64,000 nucleotides of DNA from positions 28,018,329 to 28,082,328 of the forward strand of contig OY365814.1 of assembly GCA_959347315.1 (NCBI GenBank). Direction: 5' to 3'. Position 1 is the stretch's first letter. The number at the start of each line of letters is the position of its first letter. A program made the position numbers and the translations under genes. Below the pieces are notes generated by a model that was not told where the DNA came from, did no database searches, and saw nothing but the letters and a program-made list of their open reading frames with translations. This document shows positions 21,591-32,431 of this stretch, piece by piece. Source of the DNA: Bimastos eiseni. Its lineage: Eukaryota; Annelida; Clitellata; Crassiclitellata; Lumbricidae.

Positions 21591-21768
21591 TTAAAATGTA
21601 TTTTAGCGACTGGTCTCGTGCATGCTATAAGCATTTCTGAGTTATTGTCAGATATTGTTATTTCTAAATAAATGAATATTTTATTATTACTGCGGTTCGC
21701 TTATCGATGTTGGATTATTTTAAATCTTGGTTTAGTACGGTCCTTGCACGGGAACCGGCGCCTAAGTA

Positions 21769-21804
<36 letters not shown>

Positions 21805-22035
21805 TTAATAAAAAAAACCTTGCTACAGGAGTTGAATTCGACCGTCGGTATCCACGCAGGGCGCCCATTACGTTACACATCTCATTTTGAACAAGGCAAG
21901 TGTATAATGGTGGCGTGGTATCCATTCAAAAGGACAAGCGGTGATGAAGGATCTCACCGGATCAGACTCTTATTGAAAAAGTGAGATGGGTCGAGGTTAT
22001 ATTATAGGCGTATATACGGTAGCTATATATGTGTG

Positions 22036-22270
22036 GCATAGTGGCCGATCGGTTAGAGCGGTCAGCCGGTAACGCTCAGTGTGTGCTAAGCGCGCGGGTT
22101 CGACCCTCGTCCGGGGAGTCACTGTGTAGGGACCCAGAGCAAGTCCTTCGCGCACAATTGCTCTGCAGTACAACTGCAATTGCGCCGTCCGAGGCGTGTG
22201 TATGCACTTCTGAGCAAAAAATGTTGGAAGCAGGGCGGTATCAAATTTCGGTAATAATAATAATAATAAT
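22036..22270 (+). mobile_element. tRNA-derived SINE nested in the hAT element
   Basis: An A-box-like TGGCCGATCGGTTAGAG is followed about 45 nt later by a B-box GGGTTCGACCCT. A non-tRNA body follows, ending in an (AAT)n tail at about 22252-22270. The inner body includes GCAATTGCGCCGTCC. The split-promoter layout is that of RNA polymerase III SINEs. No intact target duplication could be recognised. Confidence 0.8.
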
Positions 22271-23524
22271 TAAAAAGCACAGTTGAGCGTAGATCTAGAG
22301 AACTAACATGTGATGAGCATTTTTTTATTGATTCTAAAAATAGAACTAAGTAAGTAGGCCCATATTCTTCAATGAGATGCACTAGCCATGCAATGCACAG
22401 CGCCGTAACTGGCAAGCCTAACACATTAAAATAATAATGATAAAAACTTTGGCAATACTAAACTTAGCCAACCATAATGAGTGGGTCTGATTTTAAGGGA
22501 CGCTGGCATGCAATCAGCAGACATGCAGGTAAGTTGGCCCGAGCCTATGGCTACAGTCGTCACTGCCACAATACCGTATACGCGCTATATTCATGGTTAT
22601 TCCGTCGCACATGGGATACAAGTCCAAATGGTTTTACATTTACATTATGCTACAGATAACGCTTACCTCCTCTAGTATGAGATCGTTTGTTGACTACTAT
22701 AATAATCTCGCTTCATTTATCACAAAAAACCAACGCTGCCGATAGACTAAATCACTCAAATATTCAAAGACGCTCAATGCAATAAAATGAGTAAACTTAT
22801 GGATGAGGATTTGGCCACATAAACTCTTAGGAACAAAGTGAAAAGAGTTGATAGCAGATGAAGCAACGGTGGCCGTGAAGGGCCGCCTTATTTCATTGTT
22901 CGAAGGATAGCCCTACTCCTTAAAAGTATAATTATAACAATTTCAAATACATCATGCAGATTAGGCATAATCAGTTCTGAAAGTTATTTTAAAAGATAAT
23001 TCGGTCTGTGTGAATTTAAGCACGTATGTTATGCAGGCCTATAAATATTTTGTCAAGACTTCAATTCAATATTATTATAATCTATCATACCCTCTCTTGC
23101 AGCATGTATATGATTGCACCGTCGGTTGCTTAGTGCACCATACCTCAAACAAGCATCACCGCTGTGTATCCAATACTAGAGAGCCGACACACAGTTAGGC
23201 ACACGTGTACCAGACACAGCATCGAAACCCAGGCGAGGTCACGACCTCTGAACCTTAAATTGACTTGCAGGTCGGCCTCTTATCTCTTGGCCGGGTGTCT
23301 TGCACCTCACGATGATGAGACACTCACTGACCAGAGACAACCCGGAAACTAGGACAGGCAGGCACACCACGAACCAGCCTCAGACATGAGAAAGACAACA
23401 GCAAACACACGTTCAATCGCCTGAAATTGGGGGGTGGGATGTAGTCTACTCCATCCCCCTCACCTCAACTTTTGGGGAACCGTCCCCCGCTGTCCCCCCC
23501 AAGGTCTCCGCCCGTGGCCTATAG

Positions 23525-25070
23525 GGCCTATGGCTCGGTTGGAGAACTTGAAAATATGATGTCCAAAGCCTCCAAAGACAATTTTTCAAATTTTCATGAC
23601 ATATTTATTCGTCAATTTATCTTCATTACTAATAGCTAATGAGTCAATTTGCTATATCAAAAAGGTGTGACAATTTCTTGCTTCAAAACTAGTGACGCCT
23701 ATAGGTCCTTGAATTGCGCGGTAGGCCGTTTTGCCTACCGTATTCCATCAAGGGCTAAAAAACGTGCTCTTCTCCCAAAATGTTTTTAGGCTAACTGGAA
23801 CACTTTCAAATTGTGCAGTGAATGTGGTACTGTTAAGTGCAGTGTGGGCTAGTTATTATTTTAAAGGTAATCGGCTACAGTACAGCTACTGCCATGGTAG
23901 CCCTAACTGGACTGCAATAGTAACTAATTACTAATTAGGCTGCTGTAGGCCTAACTGATTAGGCCTATTCTAAAGAGTGACTAATAGGCCTACTGGTCTT
24001 GACTCAATTTCTAAAGATCAAACGCCAACAGAGACCTCTTTCAAACTCGGTCACTTTCCCATTTCGCATTCCTTTCGGTGCGCCGTCGGTTGAAACTTTG
24101 TGCGTTATTATGGCGGCGCTATAGAAGTCTTTTTGGCTATATACCTATGGTTCCACAGATGCAGTAGCAATGGGCAGTTAGTAGTGGTAAGAATGTCGTC
24201 CTCCACAGACCGGAGTCAATTGGACGACTTCTGCCATCTAGAAGAGGATGTCAATGCTTCTGTTCATGTGTTGGTGCCCGACTTTCACTCTTAGCCCATA
24301 CGTATAGACCATTATAGGTCTATGCACTTTTAGCCCATAACTAGGCCTATAGACCATTATAGGCCTACAGTCCAAGAATGCCGAGCATTGTGACAATTGC
24401 TTGGACATGACGGACACGGAGAAGAGGATGATGATGAGGAGGATTAAATGATAGTAGGTCTAAGGACTTAATTTTTTTCTCGGCAAATGTGATTGTGCAA
24501 ATAATCATCGCAAGCGCAACAAATTATTATGATTGTAACCATAAGCATACAATATAGTGAATATATAATACAACTGAATTTTTCACGTAGGGCCTAGGCC
24601 TAAGTTATAACTTAATAAATTACGTAGGCCTATGTTAATTGTTAGTTATTTCGCGATTAATAATTGCAACGTGTGTAGTTGCGCAATTGAAACTTTAAGT
24701 AACCTATTACGTATATTACCCTGCTATTGTTATTTTATGTATACACAAAACATTTACTGGTTGTAGGCATACTCCAAAATTCTTTTTTACCTCGTTAATT
24801 GGTACAATGAAAATAGAGTTTGAAAACCGCTGATCCAGTAGACGGTCTAAAAGGAGTGTGTCGCGTTCAAAGTCGTAGAAATGAAAGGAAGGTTATCACT
24901 TTGTGGCGTTTAGTTTTGATCATTTTCAAGAGTTTCCTATCTTCTATAGAACCTGTTCGAAGTCATATAACATCTAAAAATAATTCTGCACAACGAATAC
25001 CGACCCGATTCACATGCATCAAGCAGGCTATAGATATGTGCGAATGTACACGTACAATTTTACACGCAAC
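23525..25070. other. Gene-poor stretch rich in TAGGCCTA palindromes
   Basis: No convincing coding exon. TAGGCCTA or one-base variants occur repeatedly (near 23952, 23990, 24344, 24590, 24623). About 24288-24370 holds a two-copy tandem duplication around TTAGCCCATA...ATAGACCATTATAGG. A GC-richer patch near 24040-24300 has a short open frame (24100-24294) without recognisable domain. Confidence 0.5.
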
Positions 25071-25074
25071 CTTA

Positions 25075-25242
25075 TGGGCCTACCTATATAGGCCTACCTA
25101 TGTAGGCCTACCTATATAGGCCTACATATATAGGCCTACCTATATAGGCCTACCCATATAGGCCTACATATGTAGGCCTACCTATATAGGCCTACCTATA
25201 TAGGCCTACCTATATAGGCCTACCTATATGGGCCTACCTATA
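25075..25242. repeat. Twelve-copy 14-bp satellite TAGGCCTACCTATA
   Basis: Exactly 168 bp, that is 12 contiguous units of the 14-mer TAGGCCTACCTATA with one or two changes in some units. The array fixes the TAGGCCTA palindrome that is dispersed nearby. Confidence 0.95.
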
Positions 25243-25379
25243 GTTGCGTTTATGTATATAAGCTCCTATGTGAGTTTATATCAATGTGTGTATGTACGTG
25301 TGTATGCCCGTATTTACGTACGTTTATATGTATGCATATTGAGTATGCATACATGTGCGATGCTATCTGTCTGTCTCTC

Positions 25380-25500
25380 TGTGTGCACATAATTATATAT
25401 AAATATTATATATATATACATATATGTATATATATGCATGCAAGAATGTATATAAGACATCATAATTATATATATATATATATATATATGTATATGTACG
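25380..25500. repeat. TA/TATG-rich microsatellite
   Basis: Runs of TATATA with TATG interruptions, including a pure TA run near 25467-25489. Confidence 0.85.
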
Positions 25501-25794
25501 CATTTTGCGTAGGCCTATGTATTCACGTATAAGTGTCTCGTAGCTGCAAAACTATTGTCTGTGACAATTGCAATACGAGAGAAAGAATGAACGAAGGCAA
25601 TCGATGACCTTCTGTTTCTGATGGTTCTGCGGCGCTGCCTCTATCTTGGCCTGCAGATGGCGCCTACTGCGTCGTCGCCATCCCATTTTGTTTGTTCTAT
25701 CGCCGTCAAAGTCGTTACCGATTGGTGGCAAAGCTATTTCTACGGATAAATGGGCGACGGTGTTTCTGAAGGCTATCACACGTTCGCCTCGGTA

Positions 25795-26080
25795 TATATA
25801 CAGAGAGACAGACATATATACAGACAGACAGACAGACAGACAACAGACAGAGACATACAGAAGGAGACAGAGACACAGACAGACAACTGACAGAAGGAGA
25901 CAGAGAAATAGATACAGAGAGAATGAGAGACCGAGACAAAGACAGACAGACACACAGAATGAAACAGACTGATACAGAGACAGACAGAGACAGAGTCTTA
26001 CAGACTGAAACTGAGGCAGAGACAGAGACAGAAACATACAGAAAGACAGACAAACAGACAGGCACGCAGGCAGGCAGAGA
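25795..26080. repeat. GACA/GAGACA-rich microsatellite
   Basis: A 285-bp tract of ACAGACAG and ACAGAGAC units. It gives long spurious open frames on both strands (Arg/Thr/Asp/Gln-rich or Ser/Val/Cys/Leu-rich). Confidence 0.9.
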
Positions 26081-26201
26081 ACACGTCATGAACATGCAGA
26101 GCCAATGGTTCGCATCCCATTTAAATAATTTGACCTCTGCCCTTTCTGCACTAAAATCCGGACTACCTTGGTCCCTTTATATTGGGAGCGTTCTGCATAT
26201 A

Positions 26202-26212
26202 TTTATTTTATT
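26202..26212 (-). terminator. Two overlapping poly(A) signals for the 435-aa gene
   Basis: On the minus strand AATAAAATAAA occurs 29-39 nt after the TAA stop, giving two overlapping AATAAA hexamers. This implies a very short 3' UTR. Confidence 0.55.
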
Positions 26213-26240
26213 ATGATCACATAACATCACATGTGCGCTG

Positions 26241-27548
26241 TTAATGGCTGTCCGGATCTGAGTCTCCAAGGCAACCGTAACTATTGGAGGCAGCGTCCGT
26301 TGCTAAGAGCGATTGAGTGGGAGGCGGGGTTTCAAGTTCGTCGACGACTATGACTGGCAGAGGCTGCGGCGGGGGTGAGCTCGCAACAGCCGCCGTTCCA
26401 CCTTCCGTGCCTCCTCCCGCCGCACCGCTGTTGGTTTCCCCCACCGAAGAGGTGCTGGTCCCGCACACCTTGCAGCAGGAGTGAGTGCAAGCGGAGGGAT
26501 CGACAAGGGGAGTGTCGGGTGCGGCGAACAGGACCCCGTGCGACTGGCTACCGTCGGGGAAGGTCAGATTGGTGGCCCCGCTCGGGTCGCTGAGCGTTCG
26601 TCCGACGGGAACGAAGCAGATGCTGGCCCGTGGTTCCCTGTAGGGCGTCCCAACAGATGAGAAGCTGAGACGGGCCTGCGAGAGCTTCCGTCCGATCGCC
26701 TGGGGTAGTTGAAGCAGGGCGCTCTTCCTCCTCCCCTGCTGCTGCCCAGGGTGCTGCATGAGACCGGGTGACGATCGAGGCGGGTCGTCCAGGTCATCGT
26801 AGGGTTCGTAGATAAGGAAGGGCTGAGCCTCGACAAGCTGAGTTTGCCCGTACGAGCCCCCGTCGTAGCTGACCAAGGGGACCATACGAGGCATTCCGGT
26901 CATCGAGGGGGTGCGACCCCCGCCTACGGAACCTCCTCCTCCCATGTCCTCTGGGTCGCTGAGGACGATTGTCGGGGGCTGCCCGTGGGGATGGTGATGG
27001 TGGTGATGCTGGTGGGGGTGCCCGGTCGTGGCTATCTGGACGCGTCTGACGGTCGTCGGGGGTCGGCGCCGGTCGTCGGAACAACTGCAGTGCATGTAGA
27101 GACAGTGGATGATGACGTAGGCGACGACGATGCTCGACGCCCCAATGAGGAAGGGGGGCACAAGCCAGTACTTGCCCTCCCTCTCATACGATTGTCCTTC
27201 GTGGTCAAGGTCATCGTCGTTATCATTGTTGTCGTTATCGTTGGCGAACTTGCTACGGGGCTTACTCCTCGTTCGCTTGTCTTCGTAAGAGCCACCGCGG
27301 CCACGACCCCCATTGTTGTTGTTGGCCCCTGATGACCCTGGGGCGTCTGGATGTGGCTGGCAGTAGACGATGGAGCTAGGTTGGCTGGGTGACGATGGTG
27401 TCAAGGTCATGGTTACCGGAGTCTGGTCATGCTGAGGGGCAGATGGCGTGGACGATAGGGTGACCGCGGAACTGACCCCGGTCAAGGATACCGCAAGAGC
27501 AAAGGTCAAGAGGGTCAGATTAAGGAAGGTCCAATGATGTGGTTCCAT
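26241..27548 (-). CDS. Unrecognised single-pass type I membrane protein (435 aa)
   Basis: I do not recognise a family. The chosen start is MEPHHWTF, because it opens a clean signal peptide (residues 1-28, cleavage likely after VSSA). In-frame ATGs upstream at 27650 and 27695 would bury it. The ectodomain (29-127) is low-complexity, Ser/Thr/Pro-rich then Asn/Gly and Asp/Asn-rich, with one cysteine (C63). The membrane helix is about 128-150 (YWLVPPFLIGASSIVVAYVI). Cysteines C149, C154 and C156 next to it could be palmitoylated. The cytosolic tail has a His run (179-186), a Tyr/Asp motif IYEPYDDLDDPP, a basic patch (QGRRKSALLQLPQAIGRKLS), a Cys cluster (CTHSCCKVC, 354-362) and Gly/Ala/Ser-rich ends. 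The frame is uninterrupted and much more GC-rich than its surroundings. It is probably the last, main coding exon of a gene. Confidence 0.7.
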   Translation of the reverse strand: MEPHHWTFLNLTLLTFALAVSLTGVSSAVTLSSTPSAPQHDQTPVTMTLTPSSPSQPSSIVYCQPHPDAPGSSGANNNNGGRGRGGSYEDKRTRSKPRSKFANDNDNNDNDDDLDHEGQSYEREGKYWLVPPFLIGASSIVVAYVIIHCLYMHCSCSDDRRRPPTTVRRVQIATTGHPHQHHHHHHPHGQPPTIVLSDPEDMGGGGSVGGGRTPSMTGMPRMVPLVSYDGGSYGQTQLVEAQPFLIYEPYDDLDDPPRSSPGLMQHPGQQQGRRKSALLQLPQAIGRKLSQARLSFSSVGTPYREPRASICFVPVGRTLSDPSGATNLTFPDGSQSHGVLFAAPDTPLVDPSACTHSCCKVCGTSTSSVGETNSGAAGGGTEGGTAAVASSPPPQPLPVIVVDELETPPPTQSLLATDAASNSYGCLGDSDPDSH

Positions 27549-27652
27549 AGTAGTTACAAACGTGGTGGGTCGTTGGATCGAGTGTTTGCATCTGGAGTCA
27601 ACCCTTGTCTTGTCTCTTTGCGCCGTCGTCTTTGCTTTCTTTCCTCTCATTC
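27549..27652 (-). other. Likely 5' UTR part of the 435-aa gene exon
   Basis: On the minus strand TTTCTCTTTGTTATAG precedes 27652 and looks like a 3' splice site. The exon would then begin GAATGAGAGG, with the coding start 104 nt further on. An alternative start at 27650 (MRGKKAKTT) would lack a leading signal peptide. No upstream exon or promoter was identified. Confidence 0.45.
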
Positions 27653-27659
27653 CTATAAC

Positions 27660-28110
27660 AAAGAGAAATGAAAGGCTGACTTTTACAGTGAACAAGGTGA
27701 GACGAGGTTTGTTATAAGCGAAGAAAACCTACTGGTTAAGGTGTTTATTCGATTTAGCAACTCTTGGAAATGATCAGAAATCCTGCTACCTCTGCTATCT
27801 TATAATAGTAATCTCGATAATCTTGCTCCACACCAGTATACTGACGTAGGAACTTGCCACGTAAATGGACAAGTCATCTCTCACCCCTCGGGGTCTAAAC
27901 CATTTGACCAATCATTGGGATCAAGAGATCTGACACTAGAACTACACAGATCCTTCTCCCAATCTATACAGATCCTTTTACCAATGCTTGGTAAAACTTG
28001 CCTCGATAAATTTCCCTCTCTTTTCCACTGCAAGTAACAACGACACACCCTTGAAGCTCTTGCAACTGCAGCCTGCCCAGCTTCAGCATAGTACTGTCCA
28101 CTCAGTTATT
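27660..28110. other. Upstream flank of the 435-aa gene
   Basis: No gene seen. It contains a short direct repeat (ACAGATCCTT twice, near 27946 and 27968) and two CCAAT boxes near 27907-27916 in opposite orientation. Confidence 0.4.
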
Positions 28111-28119
28111 TCTAGCTGT

Positions 28120-28490
28120 AATGACTTCGAGGCGTCTTGTCAGGACTCAGAAGTAGATGATCATCAGGAAGCGTGATATAAACTATCTGCAATGCTAAGG
28201 ACAAATCGGCCAACTCTTCCAAGGCATCATACACGAGTCCAAAATTCTTTGTCATCTGATTACTGCTGCTCACTCTATGTAGGCCTCCAAACTGGGCGGT
28301 TGCGGTGACTGGACAGGGTCCTGCGTTTTGCTGCACGTCTTGTCGGTCGCATTCCGAAATGTGGCCACGTTCTGGCTAGATGCTGGATGCGCTCTCCTAG
28401 CAACGCCTCCATCATCGCTCTGGTCTGGTAGTCCTTGCCTCCTTGCCAGGTCTCGTCTACGCCGATCTTCGCAAATTCTGACATGCATCT
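28120..28490 (-). pseudogene. Decayed hAT-type transposase fragment
   Basis: On the minus strand, SSSNQMTKNFGLVYDALEEL continues as ADLSLALQIVYITLPDDHLL. This matches the LxYDALxELxxLSLxLQ pattern common in hAT/zinc-finger transposase-derived proteins. The upstream part (MSEFAKIGVDETW...) lies in another frame, so at least one frameshift separates them. No DDE/RNase H core or dimerisation domain is visible. No intron signals support a host exon. Confidence 0.55.
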
Positions 28491-28499
28491 TTTAGTGCA

Positions 28500-30317
28500 T
28501 CGGGTTGGGCTAATTACCGCCCTGCAATTTCAATCAATGACTTCAGATATAATTATGTCGTTAGACTTAATTTAACTTGCCACTGATCTGCATTCCGAAG
28601 GACAGTAAACGACGGTAACCACGTTATACCACAATAACGACGCAATTAAATCAAAGCTTGAAGTAGACACTGCTTCGAGATATGATCGTTAACGATACAA
28701 TTTGCTGTAAACTTTGGCACTGCAAAATGCGTAGATATGTCACACAGTACAACTTAAAAATAATCCCGAATGTGTGAAATTACAGGATCAACTGCGTGAC
28801 ATAATTCTACAATTAAATAGGCAACAAACAATGAATCCAGGAAACTGCAGGACAGGATCTATATAGACCCCGTTGTTCTAACTACACAATAAGTGTAGGC
28901 AAAATACGCTGTGACTCATAATTATTTAATATTTAATTCTGCACCTCATTTCTAATTTTTGAAGCTTCCCACGAGCTCAGATATACATAAACGAAGAAAC
29001 AAGTATTGAGATAAGCGACAGAGAATGCTGAACTTCCACTCCCTTTCACCATCTATTATCCTCTGCCTCTTCCTCGTCCCCTCCTCTTCTTTCTGTTCTT
29101 ATGGATCCTCTCGTTTCGCTGTCTATTACTATCCATTGTATTCTCATTCAATTCCCATATGCTAATCCCCTCATCTTTCCCTCCTCCCCTTCACTACCCT
29201 TAAAATTTTCCTCCACCTCCCTCTCACTCATTCCTCACCTGTCCATCCTCTCCGATTTCAACACTTCGTCTCATTTTCATGCTCCTCGCTTATTTACTCC
29301 CATCCTCATTAGCCCTTCCCTCCGTTCTAATCCTCGCCCATCTTCCGTTCTCCACCACTCCTCATCATCCTCTGCCCTCCCCATTATTATAGTGATCCGT
29401 TAACATACCCGGTTTAAGGCCTTATACATGTCGTTAGCGTAAAACAGCAAACACATTGTAATAAGTAATTCTAAATAAGACTCATAAGAGTCATGATGAC
29501 TTAGTTGTCGTTACCGAACGGATGTTCCGAAGAAGAGTTTCATTGGAACACATGCGTTCCGAGGGTTCCATTGCATTGTGAGCATTGGGAACGCAGACAT
29601 AGGATTTGGAAAGCAGTGGGAACGCCGTTACCACGCGTTCCCACCCACTTTCAACCATGCTCTCCATAATCGTCTGCACGTCTCTCTCGGTCTTCTTTTT
29701 CTTCTATCTCCGCTCGTCCGCCTCTGTCTAGTTCTACACTGCTTTACCGCAGACCACAGACAAAGGCAGAGACAGGGACAGAGACAGAGACAAAAGCCTT
29801 AACTCGTTCTTGTAAAACGATCCCGTTATGAGAACTATACATCTTCCAAGAGCATGAAATTTTCCATGACGACATCCCTTTAATGTCGCTAACAGCCTTG
29901 CGTTTGCGTCGCTCCAATTTTGTTACATAGAAATCAGATTTAGGGATCATAGTGACCTATTTTCTAACGTTCTCACTGGTCGGTCATCTTAAATCTGCTG
30001 ACCTGTCAAAGGTCACGATTACCAACGGAATTGCTGCCAAACAGAGATCGAGCGATGCGCATATGGACTGGGATGGAGTTCAGCGTTCTATGTAGGCGTC
30101 ATTGATCCCGGAAATGACCAGTGATATCCTCTTCCGGTCAGTTTGTCGGTCAGTGGTGGCCAGCTACAGTTCGATCGAACGGCGCCATAAGAGATGGACG
30201 TTCGGTGTGAAACCAAATAAGGACCGGGCGAAAATAGTATTAAGAAATTCTGTGATTGGCTCACGTGACCAGGACCTGGATTGAAATAGAAATGTCCCTT
30301 TTCAAATATTTTATGCC
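28500..30317. other. Intergenic sequence, no gene seen
   Basis: AT-rich unique DNA, then a pyrimidine-rich tract at about 29030-29390. Near 29515-29650 the hexamer GGAACG/CGTTCC recurs in both orientations. Short open frames look accidental. Confidence 0.5.
29030..29390 (+). repeat. Pyrimidine-rich low-complexity tract
   Basis: About 360 bp dominated by CTC/TCC/TTC steps. The open frame at 29101-29403 is composition-driven. Confidence 0.7.
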
Positions 30318-30325
30318 GTCAAAGT

Positions 30326-30399
30326 CATAGGCGGTTACCTGGTCCTGACTTTGGGGGAGGGTCCGTCCCCCGCTTTTTCCCCCTAAGTCTCCGCCCGTG
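30326..30399. mobile_element. 74-bp hAT MITE with perfect target duplication
   Basis: Left end CATAGGCGG; right end, read inward, CACGGGCGGAGACTTAGG. Perfect 8-bp direct repeats GTCAAAGT flank it at 30318-30325 and 30400-30407. The ends match the 2.2-kb element at 21293-23516, and the inner part is G/C-run sequence (GGGGGAGGG, TCCCCCG). It is almost nothing but termini. Confidence 0.85.
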
Positions 30400-31140
30400 G
30401 TCAAAGTCACGTTTTGTCCTAACTACAACTGCCTAAGTACAGGCTACTTAAGTAACTTAACCAATGTTTTGAACTTCTATTCTCTTACTTTCTAAGATAG
30501 ATATGATATCATGTAAGCCTTTGCTACCAATGCGGAAAAATAGCCAGCTTTAAAATTCGTGTTACGGACTACGTTGTTTGAGGCAGCGGATGGACAATCG
30601 GAGTTATAGGACCTACCTAAAATGGCTTTCACAGCGGTTGCTATCATAGGCTATCAATGGAGACTGGATGACAGTGCATTACGCTGCAGTCACCCAGCGA
30701 GCATTACTCCCGAATAGCTATTTCCACCAAATGTGAAAGGGCTAAGCTTCTCACGATGACTAAATCGGTAACTGTTGGCGCAAAGTTGTCGTAGGTGGAA
30801 CCGACTTAATCAATGAACCGATATGGCAACACACCGTCGCATCCCCAATTCCGTAGGGACTTAAACGATGCGTCAGACGATCAAATACGCGATTCAGGAT
30901 ATCCACGCCGGATCAGCGGATGCAATCACCACTGAGAATGCTGCTGCTGCTGCTGCTGCCGCTGTAGCTGATTTATTATTCCACTGCTTGACTTGTGTCC
31001 ATCGTCCGTTGCCAGATCGGGAATCGTCATCCGACGTATACCAAGGGATGGTCTAACGCATTTGCACTGCAGCTGCAGAGAACTGCATGTGGTTGTGAAG
31101 TAACGTATGAAGGAAAGAGACTTTTAATCCACTCTAATCT
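30400..31140. other. Intergenic sequence, no gene seen
   Basis: Only a short GCT run (about 30940-30960) stands out. The open frame across it (30868-31056) owes its Ala run to that repeat. Confidence 0.5.
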
Positions 31141-31146
31141 GTATGC

Positions 31147-31260
31147 ATGTGTGTATGTATGTATGTATGTATGTATGTATGTATGTATGTATGTATGTAT
31201 GTATGTATGTATGTATGTATGTATGTATTTATGCATGTATGTGTGTATGTTTGTATACAG
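31147..31260 (+). repeat. GTAT microsatellite
   Basis: About 26 copies of TATG/GTAT, nearly pure between 31150 and 31226. Confidence 0.95.
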
Positions 31261-31465
31261 ATAAGCCTATTTTGGGGAGGATATAGTATCTTATCAATGC
31301 CTGCTGCATGATATAATTATACTACTATTATTACTGCTGCACTAAACAGTAGCTCCATCCGATGCTCTTTGATAGCTTGTGGCTGTTCTGTCCAATCAGT
31401 TTCGTCAAGGGGAGTTTCTCAAGTAGAGTGCAATGTAGTGCAATGTACTGTACTGTAACTTAATA

Positions 31466-31515
31466 GAGTATTTATATAGCGCCTCTTCAAGATATCTACG
31501 CGCTGGTGCTCTCTG
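31466..31515 (-). mobile_element. Retroposon 3' end, minus orientation
   Basis: On the minus strand it reads GCGCGTAGATATCTTGAAGAGGCGCTATATAAATACT. This closely matches the end of the SINE at 35519-35706, including the internal GTAGATATCT. Confidence 0.65.
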
Positions 31516-31734
31516 TATAATCTCTATGGGAGAATCAGAGACTACAAGTTCAACTAATCCAGACACAAAGTGTCTAATCTTCTCGAATCGACGAGACTCT
31601 CTGAAGACCACATAAACGTCGCAAGACACCACCCTCTGATTTATGCAGAGCCATTATTTCTCCTCTCTTACGATTTATGCTGCGACATCGTAGCCATCTG
31701 GTGGTGACCGCCGGCTTCAACGATTATAATATAT

Positions 31735-31925
31735 ACTCAGACAGACAGGCGGACATACAGACAGACTGACAGACAAACAGATAGATTGATTGATTGCTAT
31801 ATAGTAACGTTAGAATCGGAGTGTGCGAGAGAGATAGACAGAAAGGCAGACAAACATTAACAGATGCACAAGTAGAGAGAGAGAGAGAGAGAGGGACAGA
31901 GACAGAGACAGCGATAGAGACTAGC
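31735..31925. repeat. GACA/GAGA-rich tract
   Basis: ACAGACAG units followed by a GAGAGAGA run near 31875-31892. It is the complement-like partner of the tract at 31995-32160. Confidence 0.85.
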
Positions 31926-31994
31926 TTAAGGGAGGCACCCTCAGCAACATCTTGCATTCAGATACTCGCATGATCTTAGGCGACCAGTGGTTTC

Positions 31995-32160
31995 ATCGAC
32001 TGATCTATCTGTCTATGTCTGTCTGTCTGTATGTCTCTGGGTCTCTGTCTATATGTCTCTCTTCCGTCTCTTTCTCTTCTCTGTCTCTCTATGTCTCTTT
32101 CTGTCTCTCTGTCTCTCTGTCTCTCTGTCTCTCTGTCTCTCTGTCTCTCTCTCTCTTCCA
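31995..32160. repeat. GTCTCTCT microsatellite
   Basis: TGTCTGTC, then a regular (CTGTCTCT)n run to 32155. It lies about 70 bp from the GACA tract, so the two can base-pair over many registers. Confidence 0.9.
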
Positions 32161-32431
32161 GTAATTCCAATGTCTATAAATATTTGAAGAATTGCACCGA
32201 ACGTACCGCTACAGACGATTCATTGACAAGAGGGGAATTGACCAACGACTAATCCTCGTTTTGTCTTTCCTCGACTGTCATTCATTCAATCGCTCGTTCA
32301 TTCGGTTTCATTGTATAGGATCAATCTCAGCTGAACAGAAGAAATCGGAGCAAAACAGAGGAGACCAAAACAAAATGGAAGAGAACGAAATTAACGGAAA
32401 AGATTCAAAGAAAAAGAAACAGGATCAAGAT

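Larger units (their letters stand above)
21293..23516. mobile_element. 2.2-kb hAT-like element with 8-bp target duplication
   Basis: The left end is CATAGGCGGAGACTTGG. The right end, read inward, is CACGGGCGGAGACCTTGG, so the terminal inverted repeats match well. Perfect 8-bp direct repeats GCCTATAG flank it at 21285-21292 and 23517-23524. An 8-bp duplication is characteristic of the hAT superfamily. No transposase frame remains inside. A tRNA-derived SINE, an ATT run (about 21768-21801) and possible LINE scraps are nested in it. The copy at 30326-30399 has the same ends. Confidence 0.85.

Noticed and set aside
22036..22110. Functional tRNA gene
   Set aside because: A and B boxes are present, but the arms do not fold into a proper cloverleaf and the sequence continues into a SINE body with an (AAT)n tail.
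26844..27332. 162-codon + strand frame, antisense to the 435-aa gene
   Set aside because: Shadow of a GC-rich coding exon on the other strand. The minus frame has signal peptide, membrane helix and poly(A) signals; the plus frame has none.
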